The notes beneath the pieces were generated by a model. The model saw nothing but the letters and a program-made list of their open reading frames with translations. It had not been told where the DNA came from and searched no databases. Position numbers and translations under genes: made by a program. From NCBI RefSeq assembly GCF_000835495.1, contig NW_015622541.1, positions 7,316,001-7,380,000 on the forward strand: a stretch of DNA of 64,000 nt. Reading direction: 5' to 3'. Position 1 is the stretch's first letter. Every line of letters begins with the position of its first letter. Below, piece after piece: positions 44,284-55,323 of this stretch. The stretch comes from Cladophialophora immunda (taxonomy: Eukaryota > Ascomycota > Eurotiomycetes > Chaetothyriales > Herpotrichiellaceae).

Positions 44284-46314
44284 ATGTCAACGTTCAGTTC
44301 AGTTGTGCGAAAGCCAGGCCAGAAGATAGTCCCGAAGGGCCCAAGAAAGAATGTCCAAAGAACTGCTCTCCGACACGCTGCTCCGCCGTCCCTGACGCCG
44401 GAGAGTCAGACTGTGAGTCCTGCTGTTGAACTTGTTGACGAACCAGTTCAAGGTCAGGAACGGGAGCCGCAGCTAGAAACGGAGATAACCCAGCTGGCCA
44501 GCGAAATACCTTCCATCGCTGGATCAATAGAGACAGCAGGAGAGCCCCTCCATACACCGCTCGAAGAAGCAACAACTGAGAGAGTTCCTTCAGCCTCTTT
44601 TGAAAGCGCTGTTCCGAGTCACCCGATCCCCGAGATTGAAATCATTCATTCCAACAACGTCAGCGAGAGTCGTCCCGATCAAGTCATACCCTCAATTTCG
44701 GTTTCGATCCCTTCATCTATTCGTCCGAAACGAATAACCACCCGTGAGCCAGCCTCTCCAGCATCAGAAGACTCTGCTCAAGAGACGGAAACCACTGGTG
44801 GTTCAAGGAAGCGGCAGAAGACTACTCACACAGTCGAGGATTTCAGAGAGTCCGAATCGCATACTCCTCCCCTACTCGATTCTACAACACCAGTACTGAG
44901 GACCAGCCCAAGAGCTAGGCGGAGCGAATCTCGTACATCGGACGCGCTATTGCAAGATGCGACAACCCAAGCAGCTGCAGTATCGGAACTTGCAAACTCA
45001 ATTGAGAGCAGAGCAAGATCGCACCAACCCCGCTCAGCGCGTCGATCGGTGTCACAACCAGCAGAAACAGAAGAGAGTACAACTGAAGATGCTGCGCAAC
45101 CAAGAGCGAGGCGCTCGAAGAAGAAGTCACATTCGAGGAGGATACAAGAGCTGGCCCAACAAATTGTGGAAGATGCTGTCCATGGGAGCACAGACGAGCC
45201 AGATCGTCGTCGTTCTCGCCTTGCTACTCCGGAGAATGCTGAAGAGCTAGAAATAGACCCGCAGGAGGTCTCGATGGCAGATCTCATCAAGGATAACAAG
45301 ATAGGCAAGAAATCCGAAACAGAGAAGCGCATGCAGGAGAACTGGCCAGAGATCAAAAAGCGACGCAAAGAGGAGCTTGAGAAGCGACGGGAAGCCGCCC
45401 GAGGGGAAACCAACGCTTCGAATAACGAGGAAGAACACAACGGAGGAGAGGACGCGGCAGTTCCCAAGCAGATCATCGTCAACGGACAAATCGTCGTCGC
45501 AGCAGAGTCTCGAGAGGTCGCCTTCGGCGCAGGCGTCGAGGAGGCGGTGATTCAAGACGCAAATGTTGCGCTTGAAGATGACCGGATCTACAAGTATATC
45601 ACTTCAGGTACGTTGGGGAAACATGCAGGGCGCGCGCGCGGGAACCGATGGGACGAAGATCAGACCAACCTCTTTTACAAAGGCCTGCGGATGTTCGGCA
45701 CCGATTTCACCATGGTTGCAAATCTTTTTCCGGAAGGTGTTGACCGGCGCGTGGTCAAAAAGAAATACCTGCTTGAGCTACGGACAGATCCAGAGAGAGT
45801 CGAAAGTTGTGTTGCAGCCAAAGAAACGGTGAGTATAGAGGACTACGCGGCCATGACAAATCAGGAGTTTGAGGACCCGGGAAAGGTAATGAAGGAGTTA
45901 GAGGAACAAGAGCGAAGACTGAGGGAGGAGGATGAGAAACGAAGAGCGGACCAAGGATTTGTTGATCATATTGCGGGGGCTGACGTGCCGTTGCCATCTA
46001 CGGAGAGGGATGAAGCAGACATCGATGAGAGCGGCCTGGAAGGCCAACGGCAGCAGGCCACTGCAGGTGCACATTTGGCTACGCCAGACGCAGCAGGGCG
46101 GGGAACTCAAGCACCCAGCATGGATCGTTTAGACAGCATCTCAGCTTTGGCGGAGAAGGTTGTCCAGGCGGCTGTGAATCCCAAGAAGAAACCGCGGCGT
46201 CAGCCGAAGGAGTCAGCAGGAACTGGACGTGGCGGAAGGCAACCCAAAAAGGGTAGGAGAGCGGTTGAAGGCACAGAGGAGAGAATTGGTCCCATTGACG
46301 AGGTTGATGAGTGA
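44284..46314 (+). CDS. BDP1: TFIIIB subunit B'' (Bdp1)
   Basis: Single exon, 676 residues. The N-terminus MSTFSSVVRKPGQKIVPKGP and a long Ser/Glu-rich region lead to the conserved core. The extended SANT domain lies near residues 440-520, with RWDEDQTNLFYKGLRMFGTD, FTMVANLFPEGVDRRVVKKK and LRTDPERV. A charged helix and a basic C-terminal tail (KKKPRRQPKES) follow. Bdp1 with Brf1 and TBP recruits RNA polymerase III to tRNA and 5S genes. The IRDNKIGKKSE-like segment (ADLIKDNKIGKKSETEKR) just before the core is also typical. It shares a short promoter with BRE1. Confidence 0.93.
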   Translation: MSTFSSVVRKPGQKIVPKGPRKNVQRTALRHAAPPSLTPESQTVSPAVELVDEPVQGQEREPQLETEITQLASEIPSIAGSIETAGEPLHTPLEEATTERVPSASFESAVPSHPIPEIEIIHSNNVSESRPDQVIPSISVSIPSSIRPKRITTREPASPASEDSAQETETTGGSRKRQKTTHTVEDFRESESHTPPLLDSTTPVLRTSPRARRSESRTSDALLQDATTQAAAVSELANSIESRARSHQPRSARRSVSQPAETEESTTEDAAQPRARRSKKKSHSRRIQELAQQIVEDAVHGSTDEPDRRRSRLATPENAEELEIDPQEVSMADLIKDNKIGKKSETEKRMQENWPEIKKRRKEELEKRREAARGETNASNNEEEHNGGEDAAVPKQIIVNGQIVVAAESREVAFGAGVEEAVIQDANVALEDDRIYKYITSGTLGKHAGRARGNRWDEDQTNLFYKGLRMFGTDFTMVANLFPEGVDRRVVKKKYLLELRTDPERVESCVAAKETVSIEDYAAMTNQEFEDPGKVMKELEEQERRLREEDEKRRADQGFVDHIAGADVPLPSTERDEADIDESGLEGQRQQATAGAHLATPDAAGRGTQAPSMDRLDSISALAEKVVQAAVNPKKKPRRQPKESAGTGRGGRQPKKGRRAVEGTEERIGPIDEVDE

Positions 46315-46806
46315 TTGCTGGCATGGCATCTCCATCTCTGTCATTTTGGTTGCAGACTGTGATTGCGAGTTGCATCAACATACATATTGATACCCCATTT
46401 TGCAAGGCCTTGCTGGTTGTGCAAAGCCAGCTGGAGCATTGTATGCCGTCTGTTCGTGGCAGGCATACCTAGTAATGTCATTTCATTCCCCAGATTGGAC
46501 CCCTGTGTTTAACATTCATAGTAGACCGCTGCCTTGCCCGTGGGTCCTTTCTTCTCATGGTAGAGGTGTCTCGTCGAGGCCTTCAAGTGGTTGCTCCTGC
46601 ACGAGTCCGGCTCACCTATCATCCTCATATCTTAGACCGTGCTGCACGAAAACGGGTCCTATCTGACGTCTCCCAGCGGCCCATGGAGTTTTCATCCCTC
46701 TTCCATTCAACTAGCCCTCCGCATGGGCGACGAGATAGATATTCCGTGGTCTCCAGGATTTGCTTGTTCTGACTCCCAATTCTCTCTCCAACAATGCTGT
46801 GGCTGT
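46315..46806. other. Intergenic region between convergent genes
   Basis: Downstream of BDP1 and of the small secreted-protein candidate. No gene recognised. Confidence 0.4.
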
Positions 46807-47055
46807 TCAATACCAGGCCCATCTCCACACGCAGTAATCAATACATTCCGGGGGTGTGACATTGGTAGTGCGTCTCACGAGCTCGCACTTGCATCTGGAA
46901 GGCTCCTTCTTACTGGTGTCATCGGTGGTCGTCGGCTGGGTAACGGTAATGAGGGTGTTTGGCTGTTGATATCCTCTTACCGCGAGGGTTGGCGCGGCGG
47001 CGAAGAGGAATAGAAGTGCGATGAAGGCAATGGTCGCAGTATTATTCGGCGCCAT
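46807..47055 (-). CDS. Small putative secreted cysteine protein
   Basis: Open frame of 82 residues. The first 25 form a classical signal peptide: a short polar start, the hydrophobic core IAFIALLFLFAAAP, and an Ala-rich cleavage region ending TLA. The mature part of about 57 residues is Thr-rich (TQPTTTDDTSKKE) and has four cysteines, two in CKC and two in the C-terminal CIDYC block, allowing two disulfides. It ends in an aromatic run (VWRWAWY). The ATG is preceded by an open frame without character, so this start is preferred. I do not recognise the family. It could be a small secreted protein or a spurious frame; the signal peptide plus even cysteine count favours the former. Confidence 0.5.
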   Translation of the reverse strand: MAPNNTATIAFIALLFLFAAAPTLAVRGYQQPNTLITVTQPTTTDDTSKKEPSRCKCELVRRTTNVTPPECIDYCVWRWAWY

Positions 47056-47338
47056 GACCGCCAAAGTCGCTCCTTTCAGACGTACCGCAATTGTGGAGAC
47101 TGTGATGGACTTATTCTGTGCGTGCGACAAGTGTTTGATCCTGTGACGATGGTAATGTCGTCTGTGGTCGATGGCTGGTATGAAACTGGTCCGGTCACCA
47201 TATAAGTCGTAAAAGGGCTTCCACTTCACTGACAAACATCACAGACGCGTTTCTGCCGGACCGCGTACAGATTGGGAGCTCATCAAGTCGATAGGGAACT
47301 CGGGTCCGACAACCTTTGCCGTGGTGACTGACCATCGT

Positions 47339-48301
47339 TCACGAATTGAAAATTCGACTATAAAGCAACTCGTGTCTTCCTACCCACAGATCCATGCTTG
47401 GAACCACTTGTCCCGCCTCTTCGGGTCTCATGAGCCAGCCTTTCTCTAGACAGCCAGCTAATAGCTCTTGCAATTCTTTGGATGCGAGGATATTTTGTGC
47501 CATATAAGGGCCCATCACGGATGCCCGAACACCTGCGCTAATGACCGCTTTGGAGTGGTTGAGGAGGAAAAGATAGCCTGACTCTTCAAGGTTGAGGCCT
47601 AGGGAAAGACAGATGACACCCCAAAGAGGAGCAAGATGTCCGTTCACTGCAGGAATCTGGTGAGGGTGGTTGTTGGAAACGCCGGCAGGAGATAGAGCTG
47701 AAAGCTTTAGGTCACGAGCAAAGACTTCAAGCGCGGTAGCAGCTTCAAGCCCTTCCCCTTCTTCTTCATGCTGCAGTCTCGCAGCAGGAGCGAAAGCTTT
47801 CTCCCAAACACTCAACAGTGCACGGCCTTGAGCAACACTCGCTCTCCTCGCAACGTTGCAGGGCGTGCTCGCATCGAGATCATTGTCGAGATCCATGAGC
47901 GCCAAGGGATCACGAAATGCAGCAAGAACATACGGAACATTTGTGTATGCCATCGACTGGATGGAAAGTTTGAGGAACTTGTGGAAAAGGGACAGATTTG
48001 TCTGCCCAGGAGTTGAGGGTTCTTGTTTGAGGTGAGCCAAGAAAGATTCTAGACCGCTTGAGTAGGCGAATGATCCGAGAGGAAGGGCTGAGTCGGACAG
48101 GAGCATGAGGTTGTGCATTGAGTGGCCTATTGGGAGGGTGACTGGCAGAGGCAACAGCAGGCCTTCTCCATTCGCACGAGCTTCCGTAGTTGATGTTGAG
48201 CCTGACCTTTCTATGCCTCGAAGGAGGGCTTTGGTGGTTTGCAGCTGAACCTCGAGCTCGAGGACTCGGGCGCGGAGCGCGTCCGCATCGTCCACTTTCA
48301 T
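47339..48301 (-). CDS. ureF: Urease accessory protein UreF
   Basis: Single exon, 320 residues. After a short coiled N-terminus (DALRARVLELEVQLQ), the UreF fold begins with LLSDSALPLGSFAYSSGLES, the family signature. It continues through FARDLKLSA, GVICLSLGLNLEESGYLFLL and ASVMGPYMAQNILAS, all helical. UreF works with UreD and UreG to load nickel into urease in the cytosol. The start at 48301 is the first ATG of the frame; the frame is open a little further upstream without an ATG. It is divergent from COQ8 with 270 bases between. Urease handles urea from purine and arginine breakdown. Confidence 0.93.
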   Translation of the reverse strand: MKVDDADALRARVLELEVQLQTTKALLRGIERSGSTSTTEARANGEGLLLPLPVTLPIGHSMHNLMLLSDSALPLGSFAYSSGLESFLAHLKQEPSTPGQTNLSLFHKFLKLSIQSMAYTNVPYVLAAFRDPLALMDLDNDLDASTPCNVARRASVAQGRALLSVWEKAFAPAARLQHEEEGEGLEAATALEVFARDLKLSALSPAGVSNNHPHQIPAVNGHLAPLWGVICLSLGLNLEESGYLFLLNHSKAVISAGVRASVMGPYMAQNILASKELQELLAGCLEKGWLMRPEEAGQVVPSMDLWVGRHELLYSRIFNS

Positions 48302-48571
48302 AGCATCATCAAATTGAATGATCTGCTCCCTGACATTTGTCCCTTCGATGACAGGAATCAAGTATAGCAGAGGTTAGACACGAGCAGACAAGGGGGGGTG
48401 ATGTGCTCGATCTGTGGGGAATGCTGGGATTCGACGATCCACATGCAAAAAGCTCCAACCAGTTTCTCCAACCAGCTGCGCTCCGTGTAACGAACAAAGC
48501 TGCGTCAACGACTTGTGCATGTATTCAACGGCCGTCAGAAAGGGCCTTTGACCCTCCCTTCACCCGAAACC

Positions 48572-50985
48572 ATGTCCGGCAGGCATCTAATCGATGCTCT
48601 TGCCTTACTTAGTGTGTCACGAAATGTCGCAGCGAAACATTTCGATATACGACTTGCTCAAGCTAGAGTCTATGGTCAATCTTCCTCCGTCATCAAGGCC
48701 ATAAGGACTCAGGGTCTCCCAATCTTAGCTACATCTGTCTCGCGGTTCGCTTCCTCCTCTCAGCCTCTCTCAAAATCATCGAAAGAAGGTATCGAGCAAG
48801 ACCACTTCTACACGAGATCCGTCGAGGGCTCCCAATCTCAGGCATCCTCTCGTGAAGGCCTGAACGTTGAGCAAGCCCAAGCGACCAGGACGCCACTCCC
48901 GGATGGGACAATACCGTTAGATGACAGCCCTATTGGAGCAGAGGAAGGAGATGGTATAACCTTCAATCAGATCCCCGCGGGGGAGACACCGCAGCATCCA
49001 TTCGAGCCTAGAGCTGCCCAAGTCCTCAGTTCCCACTCATCTACGAAGCCAAACCTCCCCGGCAGCACTTCAGTCGAGGGTCTATCTCCAGATGAGGCAA
49101 GGAAAGCTCAACGACAATCCGAAGACCAGATCCCCGCGCAATCCGCCGAACCTCCGTCGCCGGAAGAAAATGGCCAGGAATTTGGAGTGGAACAAGAGCA
49201 GGATGTCTTCTATCAGCCACCAGGGACTGTCAAGCCGGTTTTATCTGCATTGCCACGTGTCCGTGTGCCTAAGACTGAAAACGACGTACAAGAGGGCGAT
49301 TCGCATATCGAACCTGGTCTCAACGCGGATGTCTACTACTCTGGCTCTAAGCGTCAGGCGGACGCTGAGGATGAGCCCTCGGAGGAACAGCTATCTCGGC
49401 TATTTCGCAACCCGAGGAATGCAAGGATTTACGGGCAAAAGGGAAGATACGCCCCTGGCGGAGTCCCGGCGAGACGGTTCCATGGCATGAGCGTCATGCG
49501 GCAGAAGGCCCCTGATACGGATGCTGAAAGCATTAAGCAACTTGGGGCTGAGCTTGCCAAAGACATTCAGAAGATCAATGTAACTGAACCCTGCCTGTCG
49601 TTGACCGATCCTGACTGATCAACTGACAGATAACCTAGACGCAACAACCTCAGACTGCACGGCCGTATCAAATGCGTGAATCAAAAGTGCCTTCATCTAG
49701 GATGGGCCGGATATTCGAATTTGGAGGACTTGCAGCGTCAATGGCTTATGGAGCTGTCAGCGAGAGTATCAGTCGCTCCGGTGGTCCCAATGGCTCGTTG
49801 ATGCTGAGTGCCGCAAATATGGAACGTCTTGTCGCCAAATTGTCCAAAATGCGAGGTGCCGCCCTCAAGTTAGGTCAAATGATGAGCTTCCAAGATTCCA
49901 AATTGCTTCCAAAGCCCATTCATGATGTGCTGCAACGCGTCCAGGACAGTGCGGATTATATGCCCGCGTCTCAGAGAGACGCAGTCATTGCTGCTGATTT
50001 GGGTCCCAATTGGCGTGATCAGTTCTTCCAGCAATTCGACGAGAAGCCCATGGCCGCCGCCTCCATTGGTCAGGTTCACGGGGCAGTGTTGAAAGACGGC
50101 AGGAGAGTTGCGGTCAAGGTGCAATATCCCGGTGTTGCGGAGTCGATTTCTTCCGATCTCAACAATCTATCTTTGTTGCTTACTGCCTCTCGCCTGCTGC
50201 CCAAAGGGTTGTACCTGGAGAAAACTATTGCCAATGCCCGTACTGAATTAGCATGGGAATGCGACTATATTCGCGAGGCTGAATGCGCAAAAAGGTTTCG
50301 GAAGCTCTTGGCAGACGAACAGGACATCTTCACAGTCCCCGAGATCATCGACGAAGCATCAGGCAAACGGGTCCTGACCATGGAGAGAATGGAAGGTATT
50401 CCAGTCACAAAAGTCCAAAATTTCACGCAAGAGCAGAAGGACTGGATAGGATCACAGATCCTGCGACTCTGCCTGCGTGAGATCACCGAATTCAGATACA
50501 TGCAGACGGATCCAAATTGGACTAACTTCCTCTACAATTCTGAAACGAATAAGTTGGAGTTACTTGACTTTGGCGCATCCAGAGAATTTCCCGAGAAGTT
50601 CATTCAACTCTACATCAAGACCCTCATTGCCGCCTCGAGAAAAGACAGGGACGCTTGCAGAGATTTTTCCATCCAGCTTGGCTATCTGACTGGTTATGAA
50701 TCTAAGGCCATGTTGAACGCCCATATCGATTCAGTCATGACGCTTGCCGAACCCTTCATGGATTTCAGTCCGGACGTCTATGACTTCCAGGACCAAACTA
50801 TCACCGATCGAGTTCGGGCCCTCATTCCCGTCATGCTGAGAGAAAGATTGGCACCTCCGCCAGAAGAGACCTACAGTCTGCATCGGAAACTGAGCGGAGC
50901 GTTCCTCCTGTGTGCTCGACTGGGCAGCCGGGTCCGCTGCAAGGAATTGTTCGAGCAGGCGCTCAACAATTCGGGGATCCACTAA
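48572..50985 (+). CDS. COQ8: Atypical kinase Coq8 (ABC1/ADCK family)
   Basis: Exons 48572-49579 and 49639-50985 give 784 residues. The N-terminus is Ala/Arg-rich with few acids, suiting a mitochondrial presequence, and is followed by a long disordered Pro/Ser/Glu-rich stretch to about residue 330. The ABC1 domain has the invariant KxGQ in GAALKLGQMMSFQD, the Ala-rich loop AAASIGQVHGAVL, the VAVKVQYPG lysine, the QTDPNWTNF motif and LLDFGAS (the DFG equivalent). Coq8 is an ATPase/kinase-like protein at the matrix face of the inner membrane, needed for ubiquinone biosynthesis. The acceptor at 49638 was chosen because the earlier AG would bring in a stop. Confidence 0.93.
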
Positions 50986-50998
50986 AAGCCAATGAGGT

Positions 50999-51689
50999 CT
51001 AGAACACCGAGTCATTGTCGTCCTCATCGCTGTGTTCCAGGATCGTCTCCTGCAAAAGCCCGGGCCGACTTGGTGCCGTATTGCTTGGGCCCAAAGGGCT
51101 AAGCGAACCCGCAGGCGCCGCGCCTGATACAGGCATCTTCCTTGCTTCCCGCACCACTTCTTGTAGGAAGGGTTGCGAAGCAATCAATCGAGCCTCGGCG
51201 GCTAGTCTCTGTTGTTCCTCCAGCTGTTTCTTTTTCTTTGCTTCCCTTGCCTTTCGGTACGATACCGCATCGTGGCCTTTGGCTGGAATCGGCTTCGGAG
51301 TGCTGCGATCAAGGCGAAATACAACAACGAAGACGCGCATGGTGAAATGCAAGGCAAGCGCGAATAGTAGCCCCAGCAGAACTGCGCTGCCGAGAAAGTA
51401 CCAGAGCGGCTGCATAAAAGTTAGTAGGTGTTTGGGGTATGAAGGCACTTGGGTTGAGCAGACAGACCTCGAAAGCGGCGAAGACGCGCCATGGAATCAG
51501 CGAAGCGTTGGTGACGACAAGTCCCATGTATATAAAAGGCGCCGATAGAGACGCCAGAATGTACCATATTGCTCTTAACAGAAGGAAGACTGGATACAGC
51601 GCGTAGGAGAGGATCGTGAGAGTGGACGAGAGGAGCACTCCGGCGACGGAAAGCCATGCCGGCAAACTCGAGTCGCTGGTTGCATTCAT
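50999..51689 (-). CDS. Small multi-span membrane protein of unknown function
   Basis: Exons 51689-51468 and 51409-50999 give 210 residues. Three or so hydrophobic segments are visible: WLSVAGVLLSSTLTILSYAL, VFLLLRAIWYILASLSAPFI and, across the intron, WYFLGSAVLLGLLFALAL. A cytosol-like tail follows with a Lys-rich coiled stretch (REAKKKKQLEEQQRLAAEAR) and an acidic end. The intron joins FAAFE to PLWYF in phase. Splice quality and the hydrophobic pattern support a real gene, probably in the ER or another endomembrane. I do not recognise a named family. Its 3' end abuts that of COQ8 by 13 bases, so the two transcripts must overlap. Confidence 0.7.
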
Positions 51690-52351
51690 TTCTGAACCAG
51701 TGGATGAATCATGATGAAGACTCGGCGCCTGGCAAATCCACGTCGAGAGATCGTAGGAGCCGTGACCGGAAGCAGGTGCTGTGCAACAACTGAGCGAGTC
51801 GCAGCAGCTGGTGAAATTTTTGTTTGCGGGTGTGTTAGAACTGAGCCTCAGATCAGTCAGGAAGACACTCCCGTAACGCGTGCTAACCACAACCCTGATG
51901 ACGCCTTGCTCCCCCGCAACCGTTCCTGAAATTAGTTGGGGCTTTAACTAACAGACGCCCTTCAAGCGGGCACCCACTCACTACTCCGGGCCGAAACCAG
52001 CCTGAACTAGCGCAGCCTTCACCTCACCTGGCTGCCCGCTTGATTCGAGCCCCTCTCTGCCTTCGTTCAAAGTTCTCTCAACCTCGAACCCAACGTCACC
52101 AGAGCTCGGAGGCATTTCCATTCATCCATCAATTTGCTGACACTCCTGCCCCCGACCGGCTCTGGTCTGTCTTGTTTTTGGAAGTTGACACACAACACCG
52201 AATGCTCATACACCTGGAGCCAACAAAATTCCGCTCCGACTTCCTATCTCCCTGACTTTGCCTTTCTTGACTGGCCACCTTCCTCTCATTTCCGCAAGGT
52301 GTCGCACGACACCTGAATTTCCAGCAGTCAATACCGACTCCATCATTCACC
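51690..52351. other. Intergenic region, promoter of the AMPK beta gene
   Basis: 662 bases between two divergent genes. Open frames here are short and without family character. The right end is pyrimidine-rich and ends CACCATG at the next start. Confidence 0.4.
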
Positions 52352-54033
52352 ATGGGCCAGCAACAATCGGCTGAGGATAAGAAGAGCTCGGGTTCCAGAT
52401 CTGGCACACCGCAAGCTGAAAGAGAACGCAAGATCAACCAAAGAGTCTCCATCCAAGCCCTCTCGCAGGGCCGAGGCACTCCTGTCGACGCTTCTGCTAC
52501 AAAAGACACCGCTGTTGCCCAAACCACTTCCCAGCATCTCGAGAAACCAGCGTTACAGCAATACCTTCAGGCCTCGTCCTCTGACCCTCATCCCAGAACC
52601 ACCAAGGTTGAGAGGTCCACCCCGAGGACACCTCGAGACAAGAAGAATGAGTTGGAATACAGACAGAAATATCAGACTCCAAGCCAACCACCCCTTACTG
52701 TCCCACAGGCTTCGGGTCCCATGGATGTTCCCATGTCACGAAGCAAACAAGAGACCATCGAGGAACGTTTTGATGAGAAGCAGGAGGACTTCCCCGAGGG
52801 TCATGCATACGAGGATCGACGCTACGCACCCGTGGCTCAACTTCGACCTCCCCGTCTCCCTCTTCCTATCGCGGATGTGCCGATACCGGAATCGCCAACT
52901 CTGATGCCCGTTGACAAGGGAAATGCCGACGTCCCAATATTCGAGACTGATGATCCTCTATCGACTGGAGAACCTCCGCTGAGGCGGAGGAGTTCTATGT
53001 TGAGCACGACCACACAGTCCGAGGATGAGCTTGGCGAAGAATTGCAGCCGTACGCAGTTCACCCTACAACTCAAACTGTTCCGACTGTTATTGAGTGGAA
53101 TCAAGGCGGGCACAAGGTGTACGTGACGGGAACCTTTGCAAATTGGGAAAAGAAATACAGACTGCATCCGAGGTAGGTCGTCCTGTCGGAATTGTTTCGT
53201 TTCGGTGTCTTGTATTTTGATTCTGACCGATATGGGATTCCCGACTCGGCCACCCATCCCCCGTTATCGAAGAATCACTATTTTCCCCATGATAATCTTA
53301 TAGTTTTCGATGTTGTATTTTCTATTCTAACCCTCACACTTTAGGAAAAACGCGCCTGGCATGTTCACCACCATCAATCTCCCCTCAGGAACTCACCATC
53401 TTAAATTCGTGGTGGACGGAGAGATGGTCACCAGTGCCGAATTGCCCACTGCAGTCGATTTCAACAATTTCTTAGTCAACTACATTGAGATTGCTACGGA
53501 AGACATCACGAAGCCCAGAAGAGAAAGTACCCAACCCGGGACGAAGGCTACTGCACTAGTGCCAGAAGAACAACGTGAACAAGCCGAATCCGGGGAACAG
53601 ACACCTGAGGATTCAGATGTAGAAGAACCACATCTTGAGGAAATTCCAATGGGTGACTGGCGTCAAGTGGTTCCACCATACCTGATCGATGTCGACTTGC
53701 CTGAAGACGACCCGAAATACAAGGCTGCGGGCCAGATCATCCAAGAACTAGGAAATCCGCCAGCCCTGCCCCTCTTCCTGAGCAGGTCTATTTTGAACGG
53801 TATCTTGCCGGTCAAGGACGATAACAGCGTCCTGACTCTGCCAAACCATACTGTTCTGAACCATCTCATGACTAGTAGCGTGAAGAATGGTGTTCTGGCG
53901 ACGAGTGTGACGACCCGCTACAAGAAAAAGGTACGCGTTGGGTGGACCGCGTGTTTACATGGATGCTGACAACCCCTAGTATGTGACTACGATCTCCTTC
54001 AAGCCTGTTCCAAAGGCGCAAACTGCTGAATGA
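52352..54033 (+). CDS. Snf1/AMPK complex beta subunit (Gal83/Sip2 type)
   Basis: Exons 52352-53172, 53345-53930 and 53980-54033 give 486 residues. MGQQQS at the N-terminus is a strong N-myristoylation signal, as in Sip1/Sip2 and mammalian AMPK beta. A long disordered Ser/Pro region follows. The glycogen-binding-like module lies near residues 245-330 and spans intron 1: TVIEWNQGGHKVYVTGTFAN, then MFTTINLPSGTHHLKFVVDG. The C-terminal ASC domain (NPPALPLFLSRSILNG, LPNHTVLNHLMTSSVKNG) binds the kinase and gamma subunits. The final exon of 54 nt encodes YVTTISFKPVPK, the closing strand of the domain. The complex controls glucose derepression. Confidence 0.93.
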
Positions 54034-54270
54034 GGGATTGGACTGGCTGCTCTACCCGTTATGACTTGGCGACTGTGGGTTGGTGTTCATAAAATTGCTG
54101 GATGTTGATGAACTCACGACCACTAATTGGGATGGTGTTACGGAGTGGTCACTCAACGAGTTCGTGCGATAGAGAGCAGACATCCCACGGCTTTCTCTCC
54201 ACTCAAAAGACATGTCAGATTCATCATCATATAGAATCGTGTTTGGGTTCATTCAAGTCGACAAAAAGAT

Positions 54271-55323
54271 TCAATCATCCCTCCATGAAACAAACACATC
54301 ATCGGTTCGAAATCGTTGCGTGCAGGTGCTGTCCTCCAGCATCGTCGTAAAACCGGTCTGATATGCGAGTAATCCCGCGTGCGCAATCATAATCCCATTG
54401 TCAATGCAGAATCTCTCATCCGTCGCATATACGTTCCCTCCTCTACTCCTCGCCATTATGCCCATCATCTCTTGAAGGCGTTCATTGCATCCTACTCCTC
54501 CAACTATGAGGACCTGGTTTGAGCCGACATGTGCCATGGCTCGTTCGGTGATTTCGACCAGCATGGCGAAGACAGTTTCTTGGAGCGAAAAGCAGAGATC
54601 TTCTGCTGTAACCGTGTTCCCAGTGTTTGGATCTTTCAGCGTGCCATTCTTCATCTGGCCTGCCAACTCGTCGACGCGGGCCAGTATTCCGGAGAATGAG
54701 CAGTCCATCCCCTTGACCGCGTAGGGCAAATCGACTAAGACTTTGCCGGTTTTGGCGAGTTGCTCGATGTTATACCCGGGCGCCGGATCGTTGGGGATGT
54801 TCAGCGTGCGCGCAAACCGGTCCAGGCAGTTCCCCACGGCGATGTCGAGCGTTTCGCCGAAGATGCGGTACCGGTTCGACGTGTAGGCTATTACCTGGGT
54901 GTTTCCGCCCGACACGTAGAGGACGACCGGGTTCGTGGCGCCCGTGATCGAGCGACCCATTTCTATGTGCCCGATACAGTGGTTCACTCCCACCAGGGGC
55001 TTGTTCCAGAGGAGGGACAACGTGCGCGCGGCCAGCGCGACGGATTGCAATGGAGCACCCATCCCGGGCCCTTTGGTGTAACATATGCAGTCAATATCCG
55101 CCGGTGTGAGGTTCGTCTCGCGGAGGGCGCTGGAGACGAGGGACGTGACGTGGCTGCGATGGTGTAAGGCGGTGTCCTTGGGCAAGAAGCCCGCGCCGGG
55201 AGGAGCATGATAAGTGTGCCGAATGTTCGACAGGATTTGCACCGGGTTGCGTTTGTCCTTGGAGTGCAGGATTATGCCCACGCCCAATTTGTTGGCGGAG
55301 CCTTCTAGGCCGAGCGCGATCAT
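54271..55323 (-). CDS. KAE1: tRNA N6-threonylcarbamoyladenosine synthase subunit Kae1 (KEOPS)
   Basis: Single exon, 350 residues, matching eukaryotic Kae1. Family motifs run through the protein: [17 protein letters not shown] (ASKHA nucleotide loop), [25 protein letters not shown], the metal-binding [38 protein letters not shown], and the late [12 protein letters not shown] and [12 protein letters not shown]. It transfers threonylcarbamoyl to A37 of ANN-decoding tRNAs in the cytosolic KEOPS complex. No presequence is present, unlike the mitochondrial Qri7. The start at 55323 is the Met of the nucleotide loop; the frame is open upstream but lacks character. It is convergent with the AMPK beta gene. 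Confidence 0.95.
   Translation of the reverse strand: MIALGLEGSANKLGVGIILHSKDKRNPVQILSNIRHTYHAPPGAGFLPKDTALHHRSHVTSLVSSALRETNLTPADIDCICYTKGPGMGAPLQSVALAARTLSLLWNKPLVGVNHCIGHIEMGRSITGATNPVVLYVSGGNTQVIAYTSNRYRIFGETLDIAVGNCLDRFARTLNIPNDPAPGYNIEQLAKTGKVLVDLPYAVKGMDCSFSGILARVDELAGQMKNGTLKDPNTGNTVTAEDLCFSLQETVFAMLVEITERAMAHVGSNQVLIVGGVGCNERLQEMMGIMARSRGGNVYATDERFCIDNGIMIAHAGLLAYQTGFTTMLEDSTCTQRFRTDDVFVSWRDD

Noticed and set aside
46639..47013. 124-codon plus-strand frame
   Set aside because: Antisense to the secreted-protein candidate and without any domain or signal.
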